A DNA stretch of 64,000 nt, taken from NCBI GenBank assembly GCA_019635315.1, contig JAHBZT010000002.1, forward strand, positions 620,001 through 684,000. The letters are read 5' to 3'. The translations under genes were made by a program, and so were the position numbers. The notes below the pieces were generated by a model. The model was given only the letters and a program-made list of their open reading frames with translations, had not been told where the DNA came from and ran no database searches. Shown one piece after another: positions 26,544 through 37,245 of this stretch. This DNA comes from Rubrivivax sp. (GTDB taxonomy: Bacteria; Pseudomonadota; Gammaproteobacteria; Burkholderiales; Burkholderiaceae_C). Position 1 is the stretch's first letter. The number at the start of each line of letters is the position of its first letter.

Positions 26544-27530
26544 GTGAATCAACAGCTTGGCGACTGGCGTCTATCGGTGGCCCCGATGATGGACTGGACC
26601 GACCGCCACTGCCGCGTCTTCCACCGCCTGATCACGCGCCACACGCGCCTGTATACCGAGATGGTGACCACCGGCGCGCTGCTGCACGGCGACGTCGCGC
26701 GCCACCTGGACTTCGACGCCGCCGAGCACCCGCTGGCGCTGCAGCTCGGCGGCAGCGAGCCCGACGAGCTGGCGGCCTGCGCGAAGCTCGCCCAGCGCTG
26801 TGGCTACGACGAGGTCAACCTCAACTGCGGCTGCCCCAGCGAACGCGTGCAGCGCGGCTCCTTCGGCGCCTGCCTGATGGCCGAGCCGGCGCTGGTGGCC
26901 GACTGCGTGCAGGCGATGCGCGACGCCTGCACGCTGCCGGTGACGGTCAAGCACCGCATCGGCCTCGGCCGCGACGAGGACTACGGCTTCGTGCGCGACT
27001 TCGTCGGCACGGTGGCCGAACGCGGCGGCTGCGGCGTCTTCATCGTGCATGCGCGCAACGCCTGGCTGCAGGGCCTGTCGCCGAAGGAGAACCGCGAGGT
27101 GCCACCGCTGCGCCACGAGGTCGTCGCGCGGCTGAAGCGGGACTTTCCGGCGCTGGTCTTCGTGGCCAACGGCGGGCTGGCCGACGACGAGGCGATCGCC
27201 GCCACGCTGGCGCAGGTCGACGGCGCGATGGTCGGCCGCCACGCCTACCACCACCCCTGGGCGATGGCCGGCTGGGACCGCCGCTTCTTCGGCGACCAGG
27301 GGCCGGCGCCGACACTGGACGGCGTCGAGCAGGCGATGGTGGCCTACATGACGCGGCTGGCCGCGCAGGGCACCAGCTGGTTTGCTGCGGCGCGCCACAT
27401 GATGGGCCTGCGCAACGGGCTGCCCGGGGCGCGGCGCTGGCGCCAGGTGTGGTCGGACCACCGGCTCAAGCACCTGGCGCCGGCCGAGGTGTCGGCCCGC
27501 GCGCGCGAGGGCCTGGCGCTGCCGGCCTAG
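26544..27530 (+). CDS. dusA: DusA, tRNA dihydrouridine synthase A (5' end supplied by the element)
   Basis: FMN-dependent reduction of uridines 20/20a in the tRNA D-loop. 328 residues. VAPMMDWTDRHCRVFHRLI opens the TIM barrel, with LQLGGSEPDELA, the catalytic Cys97 in LNCGCPSERVQRGSFGACLM and VKHRIGLG following. Residues 1-13 (MNQQLGDWRL...) and the start codon GTG lie on the element side of the attachment core, so integration replaced both the N terminus and the promoter/leader. The native start survives at 15931. Confidence 0.94.
   Translation: MNQQLGDWRLSVAPMMDWTDRHCRVFHRLITRHTRLYTEMVTTGALLHGDVARHLDFDAAEHPLALQLGGSEPDELAACAKLAQRCGYDEVNLNCGCPSERVQRGSFGACLMAEPALVADCVQAMRDACTLPVTVKHRIGLGRDEDYGFVRDFVGTVAERGGCGVFIVHARNAWLQGLSPKENREVPPLRHEVVARLKRDFPALVFVANGGLADDEAIAATLAQVDGAMVGRHAYHHPWAMAGWDRRFFGDQGPAPTLDGVEQAMVAYMTRLAAQGTSWFAAARHMMGLRNGLPGARRWRQVWSDHRLKHLAPAEVSARAREGLALPA
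26583..26593. other. attR core inside dusA (11-bp direct repeat)
   Basis: CCGATGATGGA, identical to 15976-15986. It encodes the PMMD of DusA codons 14-17, a strongly conserved part of the protein, which explains why the target is stable across hosts. Confidence 0.8.
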
Positions 27531-27563
27531 CGCCGCCGCCGTGGGCGGGCTTAGGATCGGCCC

Positions 27564-28949
27564 ATGATGCGCTTCCTGCTGGCCCTCGCCTGGATGGCCG
27601 CGGCGACGCTGGCGCAGGCCCAATCCTGCGTGCCGCGCTACCAGTTCGTGCTTGCCGACGGCACGAGCGGCTGCCTGACCGCGCTGCCGCTGGCCGATGA
27701 GCGGCTGCCCGGCTGGTCGAGCAGCGTGCGCCAGCTGGCGCCGGCCAGCGGCAGCTACGCGCTGGCCTCGTCGCCGCGGGCGCCGGCCTGCCCACGCGCA
27801 CTGGGTCTCGCCGGCACCGTGATGCCGCTGTCGCTGGCCAGCACCACCACCGCGCTGCGTGCGGAGTCTGCGCTCGCGGAGTGCCGGCGCGCGCTGGCGG
27901 CGGCGACTCCACCTGCTGCTGTCGCGGGAACCGATTGCGACTGCAGGCTGCTGATCGCCGATGGCGTCTCGCCGCTGTCGGCCGACGAGCTGCGCGCGCA
28001 TCTGTCGAGCGAGGCGCCGGCCGTCGCCGCGGCGCCGTCGCCGTCGCCGTCGCCGCAGGTCGGCGCCGCCGACCCTGCGCCAGTGGCGGCCGGCCCGGCG
28101 CCGGCCTCGACGCCGCCGCCCGTCGAGCCGGCCGCGCCCGCGGTCACGGCCGCCGAGCTGGACGCCGTGCGCCAGCAGCTGGCCCAGCTGCAGGCGCAGA
28201 TGCAGGCCCAGACGGCGGTCCAGCGCGGCGAGCGTGCACCGGCCGCCGGCCCGCGGCTGCAGGCGCGGGCACTGGTCATCGGCAACGGCCGCTATGCGCA
28301 CCTGGGCACGCTGCCCAACCCCGGCCGCGACGCCGAGGCGATGGCCGCCAAGCTGCGCAGCTTCGGCATCGAGGTCGACCTGGTGCTGGACGCCGACCGC
28401 AACGCGCTAGTGCAGGCGCTCGCCACCTACCAGCAGCGCGCCGCGGGCGCCGACGTCAACATCCTCTTCTACGCCGGCCACGGGCTGCAGGTCGGCGGCG
28501 TCAACTACATCGTGCCGGTGGACATGCGCGGCGACGGCGCCACCGTCGGCAGCGTGCGCCTGACCGGCGTGTCGCTGGAGGACATGCTGGAATACCTGCC
28601 GGCGAAGACGCGCATCGTCTTCCTCGACGCCTGCCGCGACAACCCGGTCGCGCGCTCGCTGGTCGCCACGCGCAGCGTGGCCGGCGTCGGGCTGGCGCCG
28701 GTGCAGGGCACGACCGGCACGCTGATCAGCTATGCCACCAAGGACGGCGCGGTGGCCGAGGACGGCCGCGGCCGCCACAGCCCGTACACCGAGGCGCTGC
28801 TGGCGCACCTGGACCTGCCGCTGGACATCGCCGTCGTGCTGCGCCGCGTGCGCGAGGCGGTGATGTCGGCCACCGGCAACCGGCAGCAGCCCTGGGAGTA
28901 CGGCTCGCTGGTCGGCGACGAGCTGGTGCTGTCGCGCCTGGCGCGCTGA
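27564..28949 (+). CDS. Exported caspase-like (metacaspase, C14) protein
   Basis: 461 residues. A signal peptide (MMRFLLALAWMAAATLAQAQ) is followed by a cysteine-containing domain to about 140, a Pro/Ala linker, a short coiled coil (LDAVRQQLAQLQAQMQAQ) and a C-terminal caspase fold from about 230: RALVIGNGRYAHLG, His306 in FYAGHG, Cys357 in LDACRDNP, and SYATKDGAVAEDG. Both dyad residues are present. Members cleave after Arg/Lys or act as scaffolds; the targets are unknown. It lies 33 bases after dusA. Confidence 0.88.
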   Translation: MMRFLLALAWMAAATLAQAQSCVPRYQFVLADGTSGCLTALPLADERLPGWSSSVRQLAPASGSYALASSPRAPACPRALGLAGTVMPLSLASTTTALRAESALAECRRALAAATPPAAVAGTDCDCRLLIADGVSPLSADELRAHLSSEAPAVAAAPSPSPSPQVGAADPAPVAAGPAPASTPPPVEPAAPAVTAAELDAVRQQLAQLQAQMQAQTAVQRGERAPAAGPRLQARALVIGNGRYAHLGTLPNPGRDAEAMAAKLRSFGIEVDLVLDADRNALVQALATYQQRAAGADVNILFYAGHGLQVGGVNYIVPVDMRGDGATVGSVRLTGVSLEDMLEYLPAKTRIVFLDACRDNPVARSLVATRSVAGVGLAPVQGTTGTLISYATKDGAVAEDGRGRHSPYTEALLAHLDLPLDIAVVLRRVREAVMSATGNRQQPWEYGSLVGDELVLSRLAR

Positions 28950-29084
28950 GCCGGGGCTGACGGGCCCGGCACCACCAGCGCGGCTGGCCATCCGCACGGC
29001 GGGGGCACGACGGTGCCGGCTGCCCGGTGCGTGCGGGCAGAATGGCCGCGCGGTCCGCCTCGGCCGCGACCACGCAGTCCATCC

Positions 29085-29987
<903 letters not shown>

Positions 29988-30045
29988 GACCGCCGGGCCG
30001 CTCCCAAGGGCTCAGCCCGCAGCGCGCAGCGCGGCGGGTAGACCA

Positions 30046-31136
<1,091 letters not shown>

Positions 31137-31140
<4 letters not shown>

Positions 31141-31799
31141 ACACCGACGAAGCCCGGCTGCGCGACGACATGAGCGCCGCGCTGCGCCGGCTGGATGCGC
31201 TGGGCCTCAACCGCGGCAGCACCGGCAACCTGAGCGTGCGCATTCCGCGCGATGGCCGCGACGGCATGCTGATCACGCCCACCGGCATGGGTGCCGACGA
31301 GCTGCGGCCGCAGGACCTTGTCTGGGTCGGCGACGACGGCGAGGTGCAGGGTGACTGGCAGCCGTCCAGCGAATGGCCGTTCCACCGCGCTGCCTATCGT
31401 GCGCGAGCGGACCTCGGCGCCGTCGTGCACGCGCATGCGCCCGAGGCCACCGCGCTGGCCTGCCTGGACCGGCCGCTGCCGGCCTTCCACTACATGGTCG
31501 CCATTGCCGGCGGCGACGACGTGCCGCTGGTGCCCTACCACCTGTTCGGCAGCGAGGCGCTGTCGCAGGGCGTGGCCGCCGCGCTGGCCCGGCGCGACGC
31601 CTGCCTGCTGGCGCACCACGGCCTGGTGGCGGCCGGCGCGACGCTGGCGCGCGCGATGAAGGTCGCCGTGGAGGTCGAGAGCCTGTGCGGCATGTACCTG
31701 AAGGCGCTGGCGGTGGCCGAACCGGCCACGCTGAGCGCCGAGGACATGGCCGCGGTGATCGAGAAGTTCCGCGCCTACGGCAAGGCGGCGCGGCGCTGA
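31137..31799 (+). CDS. Class II aldolase, probable 5-(methylthio)ribulose/5-deoxyribulose-1-phosphate aldolase
   Basis: 220 residues, zinc-dependent aldolase/adducin family. Landmarks: NRGSTGNLSVRI, ITPTGMGADEL, PSSEWPFH (the Glu of fuculose-phosphate aldolase), zinc ligands in VVHAHAPEA and AHHGLVA. By context it would split the mtnA product into DHAP and an aldehyde. MtnB (dehydratase of the full methionine salvage pathway) is the related alternative, but no mtnC or mtnD follows. GTG start by overlap with mtnA. Confidence 0.8.
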
Positions 31800-32710
31800 G
31801 CCTCGTCGCCCGCGCGGCCCCGCTGCGGCCAGGTCGCCAGCAGCAGCCCCGCGACCGCCAGCACGAAGGCCGCGACATGCGCGGCGCCGAAGGGCTCGCC
31901 GAGCACCACGATGCCGACCGCCGCCGCGGCCACCGGCAGCATGACCGTGAAGACGCCGGCCTGCGGCGCCGGCACGTGGCGCAGGCCCTGCATCCACAGC
32001 CACACGGTCACCATGCTGGCCGCGATGGCGTAGAAGACCAGCAGCACCCAGGTCGACGCCGCGACCGCCGCGAAGTCGAAGCCACGCGCCTGCCACAGCG
32101 CCAGCGGCGCCACCAGCACCAGGCCCCACAGGTTGATCAGCGCGCTGATGCGGCGCGGCGAGACGTTGGCCGTCAGCCGCTTGCCGATGACCACGTAGCT
32201 GGCTTCGCACAGCACGGCACCCAGCAGCAGCGCATAGCCCAGCGGCGAGGCCGCCGCGGCGCCGGCACCGGCCTCACCGGGGTGACGTGCCAGCGCCAGC
32301 AGCGCGATGCCGGCTGCCGCGCAGCCGATGGCGCCCCACACGCGCGGCCGGATCGCCTCGCCCAGAAACACGCGCGACAGCAGCGCCACGGCGGCCGGGA
32401 TGGCCGCCATCGTGACGCCGGCGGCCAGCGCCGAGGTCAGCGCCACGCCGTACAGCATGCAGATGCTGAAGAGGAAGTTGCCGAGGAAGCTCTCCCAGAA
32501 CAGCAGCACGCGGTCGTGGCGCGTCAGCGGCGCCTCGGCCGGGCCGCGCCGTACCCAGTGCACCATCGCGACCGCCGCGATCGCGAAGCGCAGCCCGGCC
32601 AGCAGCAGCACCGGGAAGGCGGCGACCAGCAGCTTCGACAGCCCGACGTAGCTGCCGACCAGCGCCATGCTGGCGGCCAGGCTGGCGTAGGCCCAGACCG
32701 GCGGGCTCAC
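31775..32710 (-). CDS. DMT-superfamily (EamA) membrane transporter
   Basis: 311 residues, about ten transmembrane segments in two repeats (LGNFLFSICMLYGVALTSAL; PAPQAGVFTVMLPVAAAAVG then VVLGEPFGAAHVAAFVLAVA). The substrate is unknown; lying downstream of the polyamine genes on the same strand it could serve that pathway. Starts with GTG. Its 3' end overlaps the convergent aldolase by 25 bases. Confidence 0.85.
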   Translation of the reverse strand: MSPPVWAYASLAASMALVGSYVGLSKLLVAAFPVLLLAGLRFAIAAVAMVHWVRRGPAEAPLTRHDRVLLFWESFLGNFLFSICMLYGVALTSALAAGVTMAAIPAAVALLSRVFLGEAIRPRVWGAIGCAAAGIALLALARHPGEAGAGAAAASPLGYALLLGAVLCEASYVVIGKRLTANVSPRRISALINLWGLVLVAPLALWQARGFDFAAVAASTWVLLVFYAIAASMVTVWLWMQGLRHVPAPQAGVFTVMLPVAAAAVGIVVLGEPFGAAHVAAFVLAVAGLLLATWPQRGRAGDEAQRRAALP

Positions 32711-32746
32711 GGCGGCGGACCGTCCGGCAGGCTCAAGGCGCGGGGT

Positions 32747-34249
32747 TCAAGCGGCGGGCGCGATGCGCAGCCAGGTCGTCTTCAGCTCGGTGACCTTGTC
32801 GAAGGCGTGCAGGCTCTTGTCGCGGCCGTTGCCGCTCTGCTTGACGCCGCCGAAGGGCACGGTGATGTCGTCCTCGTCGTACTGGTTGACATGCACGGTG
32901 CCGGCGCGCAGCGCGCGCGCGACGCGGTGCGCGCGGTGCACGTTGTCGGTCCACACCGCCGCCTGCAGGCCGTAGGCGCTGTCGTTGGCCAGGCGCACGG
33001 CCTCGGCCTCGTCGTGGAAGCGGATCACCGAGAGCACCGGGCCGAAGATTTCCTCGCGCGCGATCGTCATGTCGTTGCGCACGCCGTCGAAGACGGTGGG
33101 CTCGACGAAGAAGCCGCCGCTGGACTCGCGCACGCGGCGGCCGCCGGCGACGCAGCGTGCGCCTTCGTCGTGGCCGGCGGCGATGTAGCGCAGCACGGTG
33201 GCGAGCTGGGTCTCGTCGACGATGGCACCCAGGCTCGTCGCGGCATCCAGCGGGTCGCCGGGCTGCCAGCGCGGCGCCTGCGCGAGCACGCCTTCGACGA
33301 AGGCGTCGGCCACGCTCTCGTGCACCAGCACGCGCGACGGCGCGTTGCAGCTCTCGCCCTGGTTGAAGAACATGCTGCCGGCGGCGGTGCGCGCGGCGCG
33401 CGCGACGTCGGCATCGGCGAAGACGACGAAGGCCGACTTGCCGCCGAGTTCGTTGTAGACGCGCTTGAGGTTGCTGCGGCCGGCATATTCCAGCATGCGG
33501 CGGCCGGTGCGCGTGCTGCCGGTGAAGCCCAGCGCGTCGACGTCCATGTGCAGCGCCAGCGCCTCGCCGGCTTCGTGGCCGTAGCCGGGCACGACGTTGA
33601 GGACACCCGGCGGGATGCCGGCCTCGAGCGCCAGGTCGGCCAGGCGCAGCGCCGTCAGCGGGCTCTTCTCGCTGGGCTTGAGCACGACCGAATTGCCGGC
33701 CGCCAGCGCCGGGCCCAGCTTCCACGAGGCCATCAGCATCGGGTAGTTCCAGGGCACGATGGCGCCGACCACGCCGACCGGCTCGCGCGTGATCAGCGCC
33801 AGCGCGTCGTCGCCGGTGGGTGCCGTTTCGCCGTAGAGCTTGTCGGCCGCCTCGGCGTACCAGCCCAGGCAGCGTGCGGCCAGCGGCACGTCGACCGCGA
33901 GCGCGTCGCGGATCGGCTTGCCCATGTCCAGCGTCTCCAGCAGCGCCAGCTCGTCCCTGGCGGCCAGGATCCCCTCGACCCAGCGCTGCAGTACCTTCTT
34001 GCGCGCGGCCGGCGGCTTGCCGGCCCAGCGCCGGTCCTCGAAGGCGGCGCGTGCGGCGGCCACCGCGGCATCCACGTCCTCGCCGCGCCCGCGTGCCACG
34101 GCGGCGAGCAGGCGGCCGTCGATCGGCGAGCGGCACTCGAAGGTCTCGCCGGTCACGGCGGCGCGGCGCTCGCCGGCGATCACGGCGCGGCCGTCGATGG
34201 CGAGCGCCGCGGCGCGCTCGTGCCAGTTCGGGGCAGGGGGGGTCGTCAT
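32747..34249 (-). CDS. puuC: Gamma-glutamyl-gamma-aminobutyraldehyde dehydrogenase
   Basis: NAD(P)-dependent aldehyde dehydrogenase of 500 residues. The fold signatures are PWNYPMLMASWKLGPALAAG, catalytic Glu in NELGGKSAFVV, catalytic Cys in FFNQGESCNAPSR, and EEIFGPVLSVIRF. Assigned to PuuC because it sits with puuA, puuB, puuD and the putrescine transporter; it would oxidise gamma-glutamyl-aminobutyraldehyde to gamma-glutamyl-GABA. Betaine aldehyde dehydrogenase is close in sequence and cannot be excluded by eye. Confidence 0.85.
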   Translation of the reverse strand: MTTPPAPNWHERAAALAIDGRAVIAGERRAAVTGETFECRSPIDGRLLAAVARGRGEDVDAAVAAARAAFEDRRWAGKPPAARKKVLQRWVEGILAARDELALLETLDMGKPIRDALAVDVPLAARCLGWYAEAADKLYGETAPTGDDALALITREPVGVVGAIVPWNYPMLMASWKLGPALAAGNSVVLKPSEKSPLTALRLADLALEAGIPPGVLNVVPGYGHEAGEALALHMDVDALGFTGSTRTGRRMLEYAGRSNLKRVYNELGGKSAFVVFADADVARAARTAAGSMFFNQGESCNAPSRVLVHESVADAFVEGVLAQAPRWQPGDPLDAATSLGAIVDETQLATVLRYIAAGHDEGARCVAGGRRVRESSGGFFVEPTVFDGVRNDMTIAREEIFGPVLSVIRFHDEAEAVRLANDSAYGLQAAVWTDNVHRAHRVARALRAGTVHVNQYDEDDITVPFGGVKQSGNGRDKSLHAFDKVTELKTTWLRIAPAA

Positions 34250-34293
34250 GGGCCTCGGTCGTGCGTGCGGGCCGCGGGTTCGGCGGCCAGCGG

Positions 34294-35739
34294 TCAGAAG
34301 CTGACCACCACCGACGCGCCCAGCAGCTGGTTGGTCTTGCGGTAGCCCAGCAGGTTGCCGGCGCGGTAGTCGCCGAACACCGGCTGGCTGGCGCCGTCGT
34401 AGCGGTACTCCAGCTTGAAGATCGTGCTCTCGTCGTACAGGTAGTTCAGGCCGAACGACAGCGCATAGCGGTTGCTGCCCACCGACTCGCCCTTGGCGAA
34501 GCTGCCGTCGGGCAGCACGCCGCGGCCGATGCCGTTGAGGTCGTCGTCGAAGCTGTAGCCGAGCAGGCCGCCGCCGTTTTTCTTGTTCTCGATGTAGTCG
34601 GCGCGCAGCACGCCTTCAAGCCGCGGCGTGATCTTGTAGCCGACCAGGCCCGACAGGCCCCACCAGCGCGCGTCGCGCAGCCGGCCGTCGCTGTTGAAGA
34701 TGGCCGCACCCTTCTGCTGGCCGTAGACGACCTGGCCGAACAGCGACCAGTCGCCGCGGATGTAGTAGGCGTCGAACTCCAGCAGGTGGATGGTGGTGTG
34801 GCGGCCGGCGCCGTCGAAGCCCAGTTCCTCGAAGATCGGGTCGCCGTTGGGGTCCAGCATGCCGGTGTCGGACAGCCAGGTGCCGTCGGCGGCGAAGTTG
34901 GGCGCCTTGCCGTGCACGCCGCTGAAGCCGAAGCCGTCGAATTCGCCCTTGCTGTAGTCGACCCGGTAGGTGAGCACCGGCGCGCGCGTGGAGCTGCCGG
35001 TGCGCGTGGCATTGAAGTTGGCCAGGCCGATGCGCGTCCACCACTTGTCGCGCGTGATGTCCAGCACCGCGCCGGTGAACGAGGTCGGCGCCGCGTAGTC
35101 GAACAGCAGGTTGTGCGTGATCAGCTTGTTGTCCTTGGGCAGCGTGTACTCGTAGCCGGTCCAGTCCGGGATCTGGCCCAGCCACAGCCGCGTCTGCAGG
35201 TCGGTCAGCGGGATCGACACCGTGGCCTCGTGCACGATGCCGCTGCCGTTGAGCAGCGTGCCGACGCCGCGCTCGGGCGCCAGCGTCAGCCGCCACTTCG
35301 CGCCGCTGTCGGTCTCCTTCTCGAAGTCGATGACGGCCATGCCGAAGTACGAGTTGTCGTAGCTGTAGCGCACGTCCTCGTTGTTCAGCAGCACGAAGGA
35401 CGCGTTGCGCTGGCGCTGGTTGTAGACCCAGGTCGGGTCGATCTGGCCGCTGATGCGCAGGCCCTTGAATCCCTGGTCGGCGAAGTTGTCCTGCAGCGCC
35501 TCGGTCTTGATGGCGATGCGGTTCATCTCGCGCGCCTGCTCGGGCGTCATGCCCCATTGCCCGGCGGCTGGCGGCTGCTGTTGCTGCTGCAGCCGCTGCT
35601 CGAGCTGCTGCACGCGCTCGCGCAGCGCGCGCAGTTCCTGCAGCAGCTCGGCGTTGCTCTGCGCGGCCGCCGGGGCGGCGAAGGCCGCAGCCAGCGCGGC
35701 CGCCAGCGCCGTGAAGACGGGAAGGTGCTTGACGTTCAT
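34294..35739 (-). CDS. Outer-membrane porin-like protein in the polyamine cluster
   Basis: 481 residues. A signal peptide (MNVKHLPVFTALAAALAAAF) precedes a coiled coil (LLQELRALRERVQQLEQRLQ), then many alternating amphipathic strands and a terminal Phe (LLGASVVVSF), typical of beta-barrels. The MTPEQAREMNRIAIKTEALQ stretch resembles a Burkholderiales porin family I recall as DUF3138. GAGGAGG lies before the ATG. Placed between potI and puuC, it may carry polyamines or related cations across the outer membrane; this is inferred from context. Confidence 0.7.
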   Translation of the reverse strand: MNVKHLPVFTALAAALAAAFAAPAAAQSNAELLQELRALRERVQQLEQRLQQQQQPPAAGQWGMTPEQAREMNRIAIKTEALQDNFADQGFKGLRISGQIDPTWVYNQRQRNASFVLLNNEDVRYSYDNSYFGMAVIDFEKETDSGAKWRLTLAPERGVGTLLNGSGIVHEATVSIPLTDLQTRLWLGQIPDWTGYEYTLPKDNKLITHNLLFDYAAPTSFTGAVLDITRDKWWTRIGLANFNATRTGSSTRAPVLTYRVDYSKGEFDGFGFSGVHGKAPNFAADGTWLSDTGMLDPNGDPIFEELGFDGAGRHTTIHLLEFDAYYIRGDWSLFGQVVYGQQKGAAIFNSDGRLRDARWWGLSGLVGYKITPRLEGVLRADYIENKKNGGGLLGYSFDDDLNGIGRGVLPDGSFAKGESVGSNRYALSFGLNYLYDESTIFKLEYRYDGASQPVFGDYRAGNLLGYRKTNQLLGASVVVSF

Positions 35740-35759
35740 CGGGTCCTCCTCGGGGAATG

Positions 35760-36608
35760 TCATTGCCGCGCCGCGGCGGCGAGATCCTGTTGCCGTTGCC
35801 GTTCGGTGCGCGCGATCAGCCAGCTCGCGATGGCCACGCCGATGCCGACGATGACGATGGTCACCGTGGCCACCGCGTTGACCGTGGGGTCCAGCCCCAG
35901 CCGCGCGCGCGAGAAGATGACCAGCGGCATCGTCGTCGAGCCGGGCCCGGACAGGAAGGCCGAGAGCACGACGTCGTCCAGCGAGATCGTGAAGGTCAGC
36001 AGCCAGGCCGAGACCAGGCTCTGCGCGATCATCGGCAGCGTGACCAGCCAGAAGACCTGCTGCGGGCGTGCGCCGAGGTCCATCGCGGCTTCCTCGAGCT
36101 GCGGGTTCAGGTCCTGCAGCCGCGCCTGGATGACCACCGTCGCATAGGCCACGCCCAGCAGCAGGTGGCCGAGCCAGATCGTCGTCATGCCGCGCTCGGG
36201 AAAGCCCAGCGCGCGCTGCACGGCCACCAGCATCAGCAGCAGCGACAGGCCGACGACGACCTCGGGCATCACCAGCGGCGCGGTGGCCATGCCGGAGAAC
36301 AGCGTGCGGCCGAAGAAGCGCTTGTACTTGACCAGCGCGAAGGCGGCCAGCGTGCCCAGCACGACCGAGCCGCAGGCGGTCAGGAAGGCGATCTTCAGGC
36401 TCAGCCACAGGCCGGCGAGCAGCTCGCTGTCCTGCGCCAGCGCGGCATACCAGCGCAGCGTGAAGCCGCGCCAGACGTTGGGCACCGGCGAGTCGTTGAA
36501 CGAGAAGACGACCAGCGCCAGGATCGGGAAGTACAGGAACAGGAAGCCGACCGACAGCCAGCCGCGGCCGAACCAGCGGTTGAAGGTGGGGGAGGTGGCG
36601 AAGCGCAT
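35760..36608 (-). CDS. potI: Putrescine ABC transporter permease PotI
   Basis: Inner-membrane permease of 282 residues with six transmembrane segments and the EAA loop EEAAMDLGARPQQVFWLVTLP (ATPase contact). Opens FNRWFGRGWLSVGFLFLYFP as in PotI/PotC. Separated from potH by about 725 bases of repeats, whereas potH and potI are normally adjacent. The porin-like gene follows after 20 bases. Confidence 0.93.
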   Translation of the reverse strand: MRFATSPTFNRWFGRGWLSVGFLFLYFPILALVVFSFNDSPVPNVWRGFTLRWYAALAQDSELLAGLWLSLKIAFLTACGSVVLGTLAAFALVKYKRFFGRTLFSGMATAPLVMPEVVVGLSLLLMLVAVQRALGFPERGMTTIWLGHLLLGVAYATVVIQARLQDLNPQLEEAAMDLGARPQQVFWLVTLPMIAQSLVSAWLLTFTISLDDVVLSAFLSGPGSTTMPLVIFSRARLGLDPTVNAVATVTIVIVGIGVAIASWLIARTERQRQQDLAAAARQ

Positions 36609-36723
36609 CTCAGTGGCTCAGCCGGGCAGCTTGCGGGCCGGGTCGCAGCCCGTGACGCGACCCTGCGAACGGCTGCTGGCGGCGCGTTGCAGCCGTTCGC
36701 CGGGCGTTCAGGCCCTGGCGCAT

Positions 36724-37245
36724 CGCGCCAGGCGGTACCCGCTCCCGGCTCAGGGTTCCGCGGCCACCGCCTTCGGCGGTGGCTGCCCTGCGCTGCTCGC
36801 TTCGGGGTCGCGCCGCCCAACTCACTTCGCTCACTTCGTTCGCTCCGTTCGGACACCGGCGGCGAGTCAGTTCACGATGCGCGCACTGCGTGCGCGCCGA
36901 CCCCGAAGCTGCGCTGCTCGGCGCTTCACTATTCGCCGGCAGCGGGTACCGCCTGGCGCGAAGTCCACCGACAGTGGTGTTCGGACTGGTGGACTTCCAC
37001 CGCCGTGTCGCGAAGCCGCGTGGGGGCAGCCCGCAGCGCCCATGGGAGGCGCCGAGAAGCGCAGAACGCTTGGCCGCGCGCGCAGCGCGCCTCCCCAACT
37101 GACTCGCCGCCGATGTCCGAACGGAGCGAACGAAGTGAGCGAAGTGAGTTGGCGGCGGGCCAAGCGTTCGAGCATCGCAGGGCAGTCGGCGCGCAGCGCC
37201 GACCGCCGGACTCTGGGCGATGCGGGCTGCCCCCACGCGGCTTCG
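36724..37245. repeat. Nested inverted repeats between potI and potH
   Basis: At least three inverted pairs are nested. (1) 37011-37035 with 37221-37245, 25 bp exact (left arm starts CGAAGCCGCGTGGGGGCAGC). (2) 36819-36874 with 37097-37153, about 54 bp with one mismatch, built of repeated GAGCGAA/TTCGCTC units. (3) 36724-36748 with 36938-36962, nearly exact (core GCGCCAGGCGGTACCCGCT). Small hairpins lie inside: 36763-36783 (9-bp stem, TTC loop) and 36961-36996 (AAGTCCACC/GGTGGACTT). No transposase or credible protein was found; the open frames only translate the repeats. Confidence 0.8.

Larger units (their letters stand above)
15976..26593 (-). mobile_element. Integrated element in dusA, satellite-like, 10.6 kb
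   Basis: Bounded by the 11-bp direct repeat, with a tyrosine recombinase at the dusA end and the severed dusA start at the other end. Integration into the 5' part of dusA by a dedicated integrase family is a known pattern for prophages and islands. All genes read on the minus strand: int, an unknown 185-residue gene, an HTH gene, two small genes, a RepA-like ATPase, a Zn/HTH gene, an HK97-type capsid protein and a chain of small proteins, ending at a terminator. No portal, large terminase, protease, tape measure or lysis gene was recognised. Codon composition is slightly less GC-biased and the ends are AT-richer than the host flanks. Confidence 0.85.

Noticed and set aside
28950-29084. Possible SAM-type riboswitch ahead of mtnP
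   Set aside because: The 135-base gap has GC-rich hairpin potential but no recognisable riboswitch core motifs.
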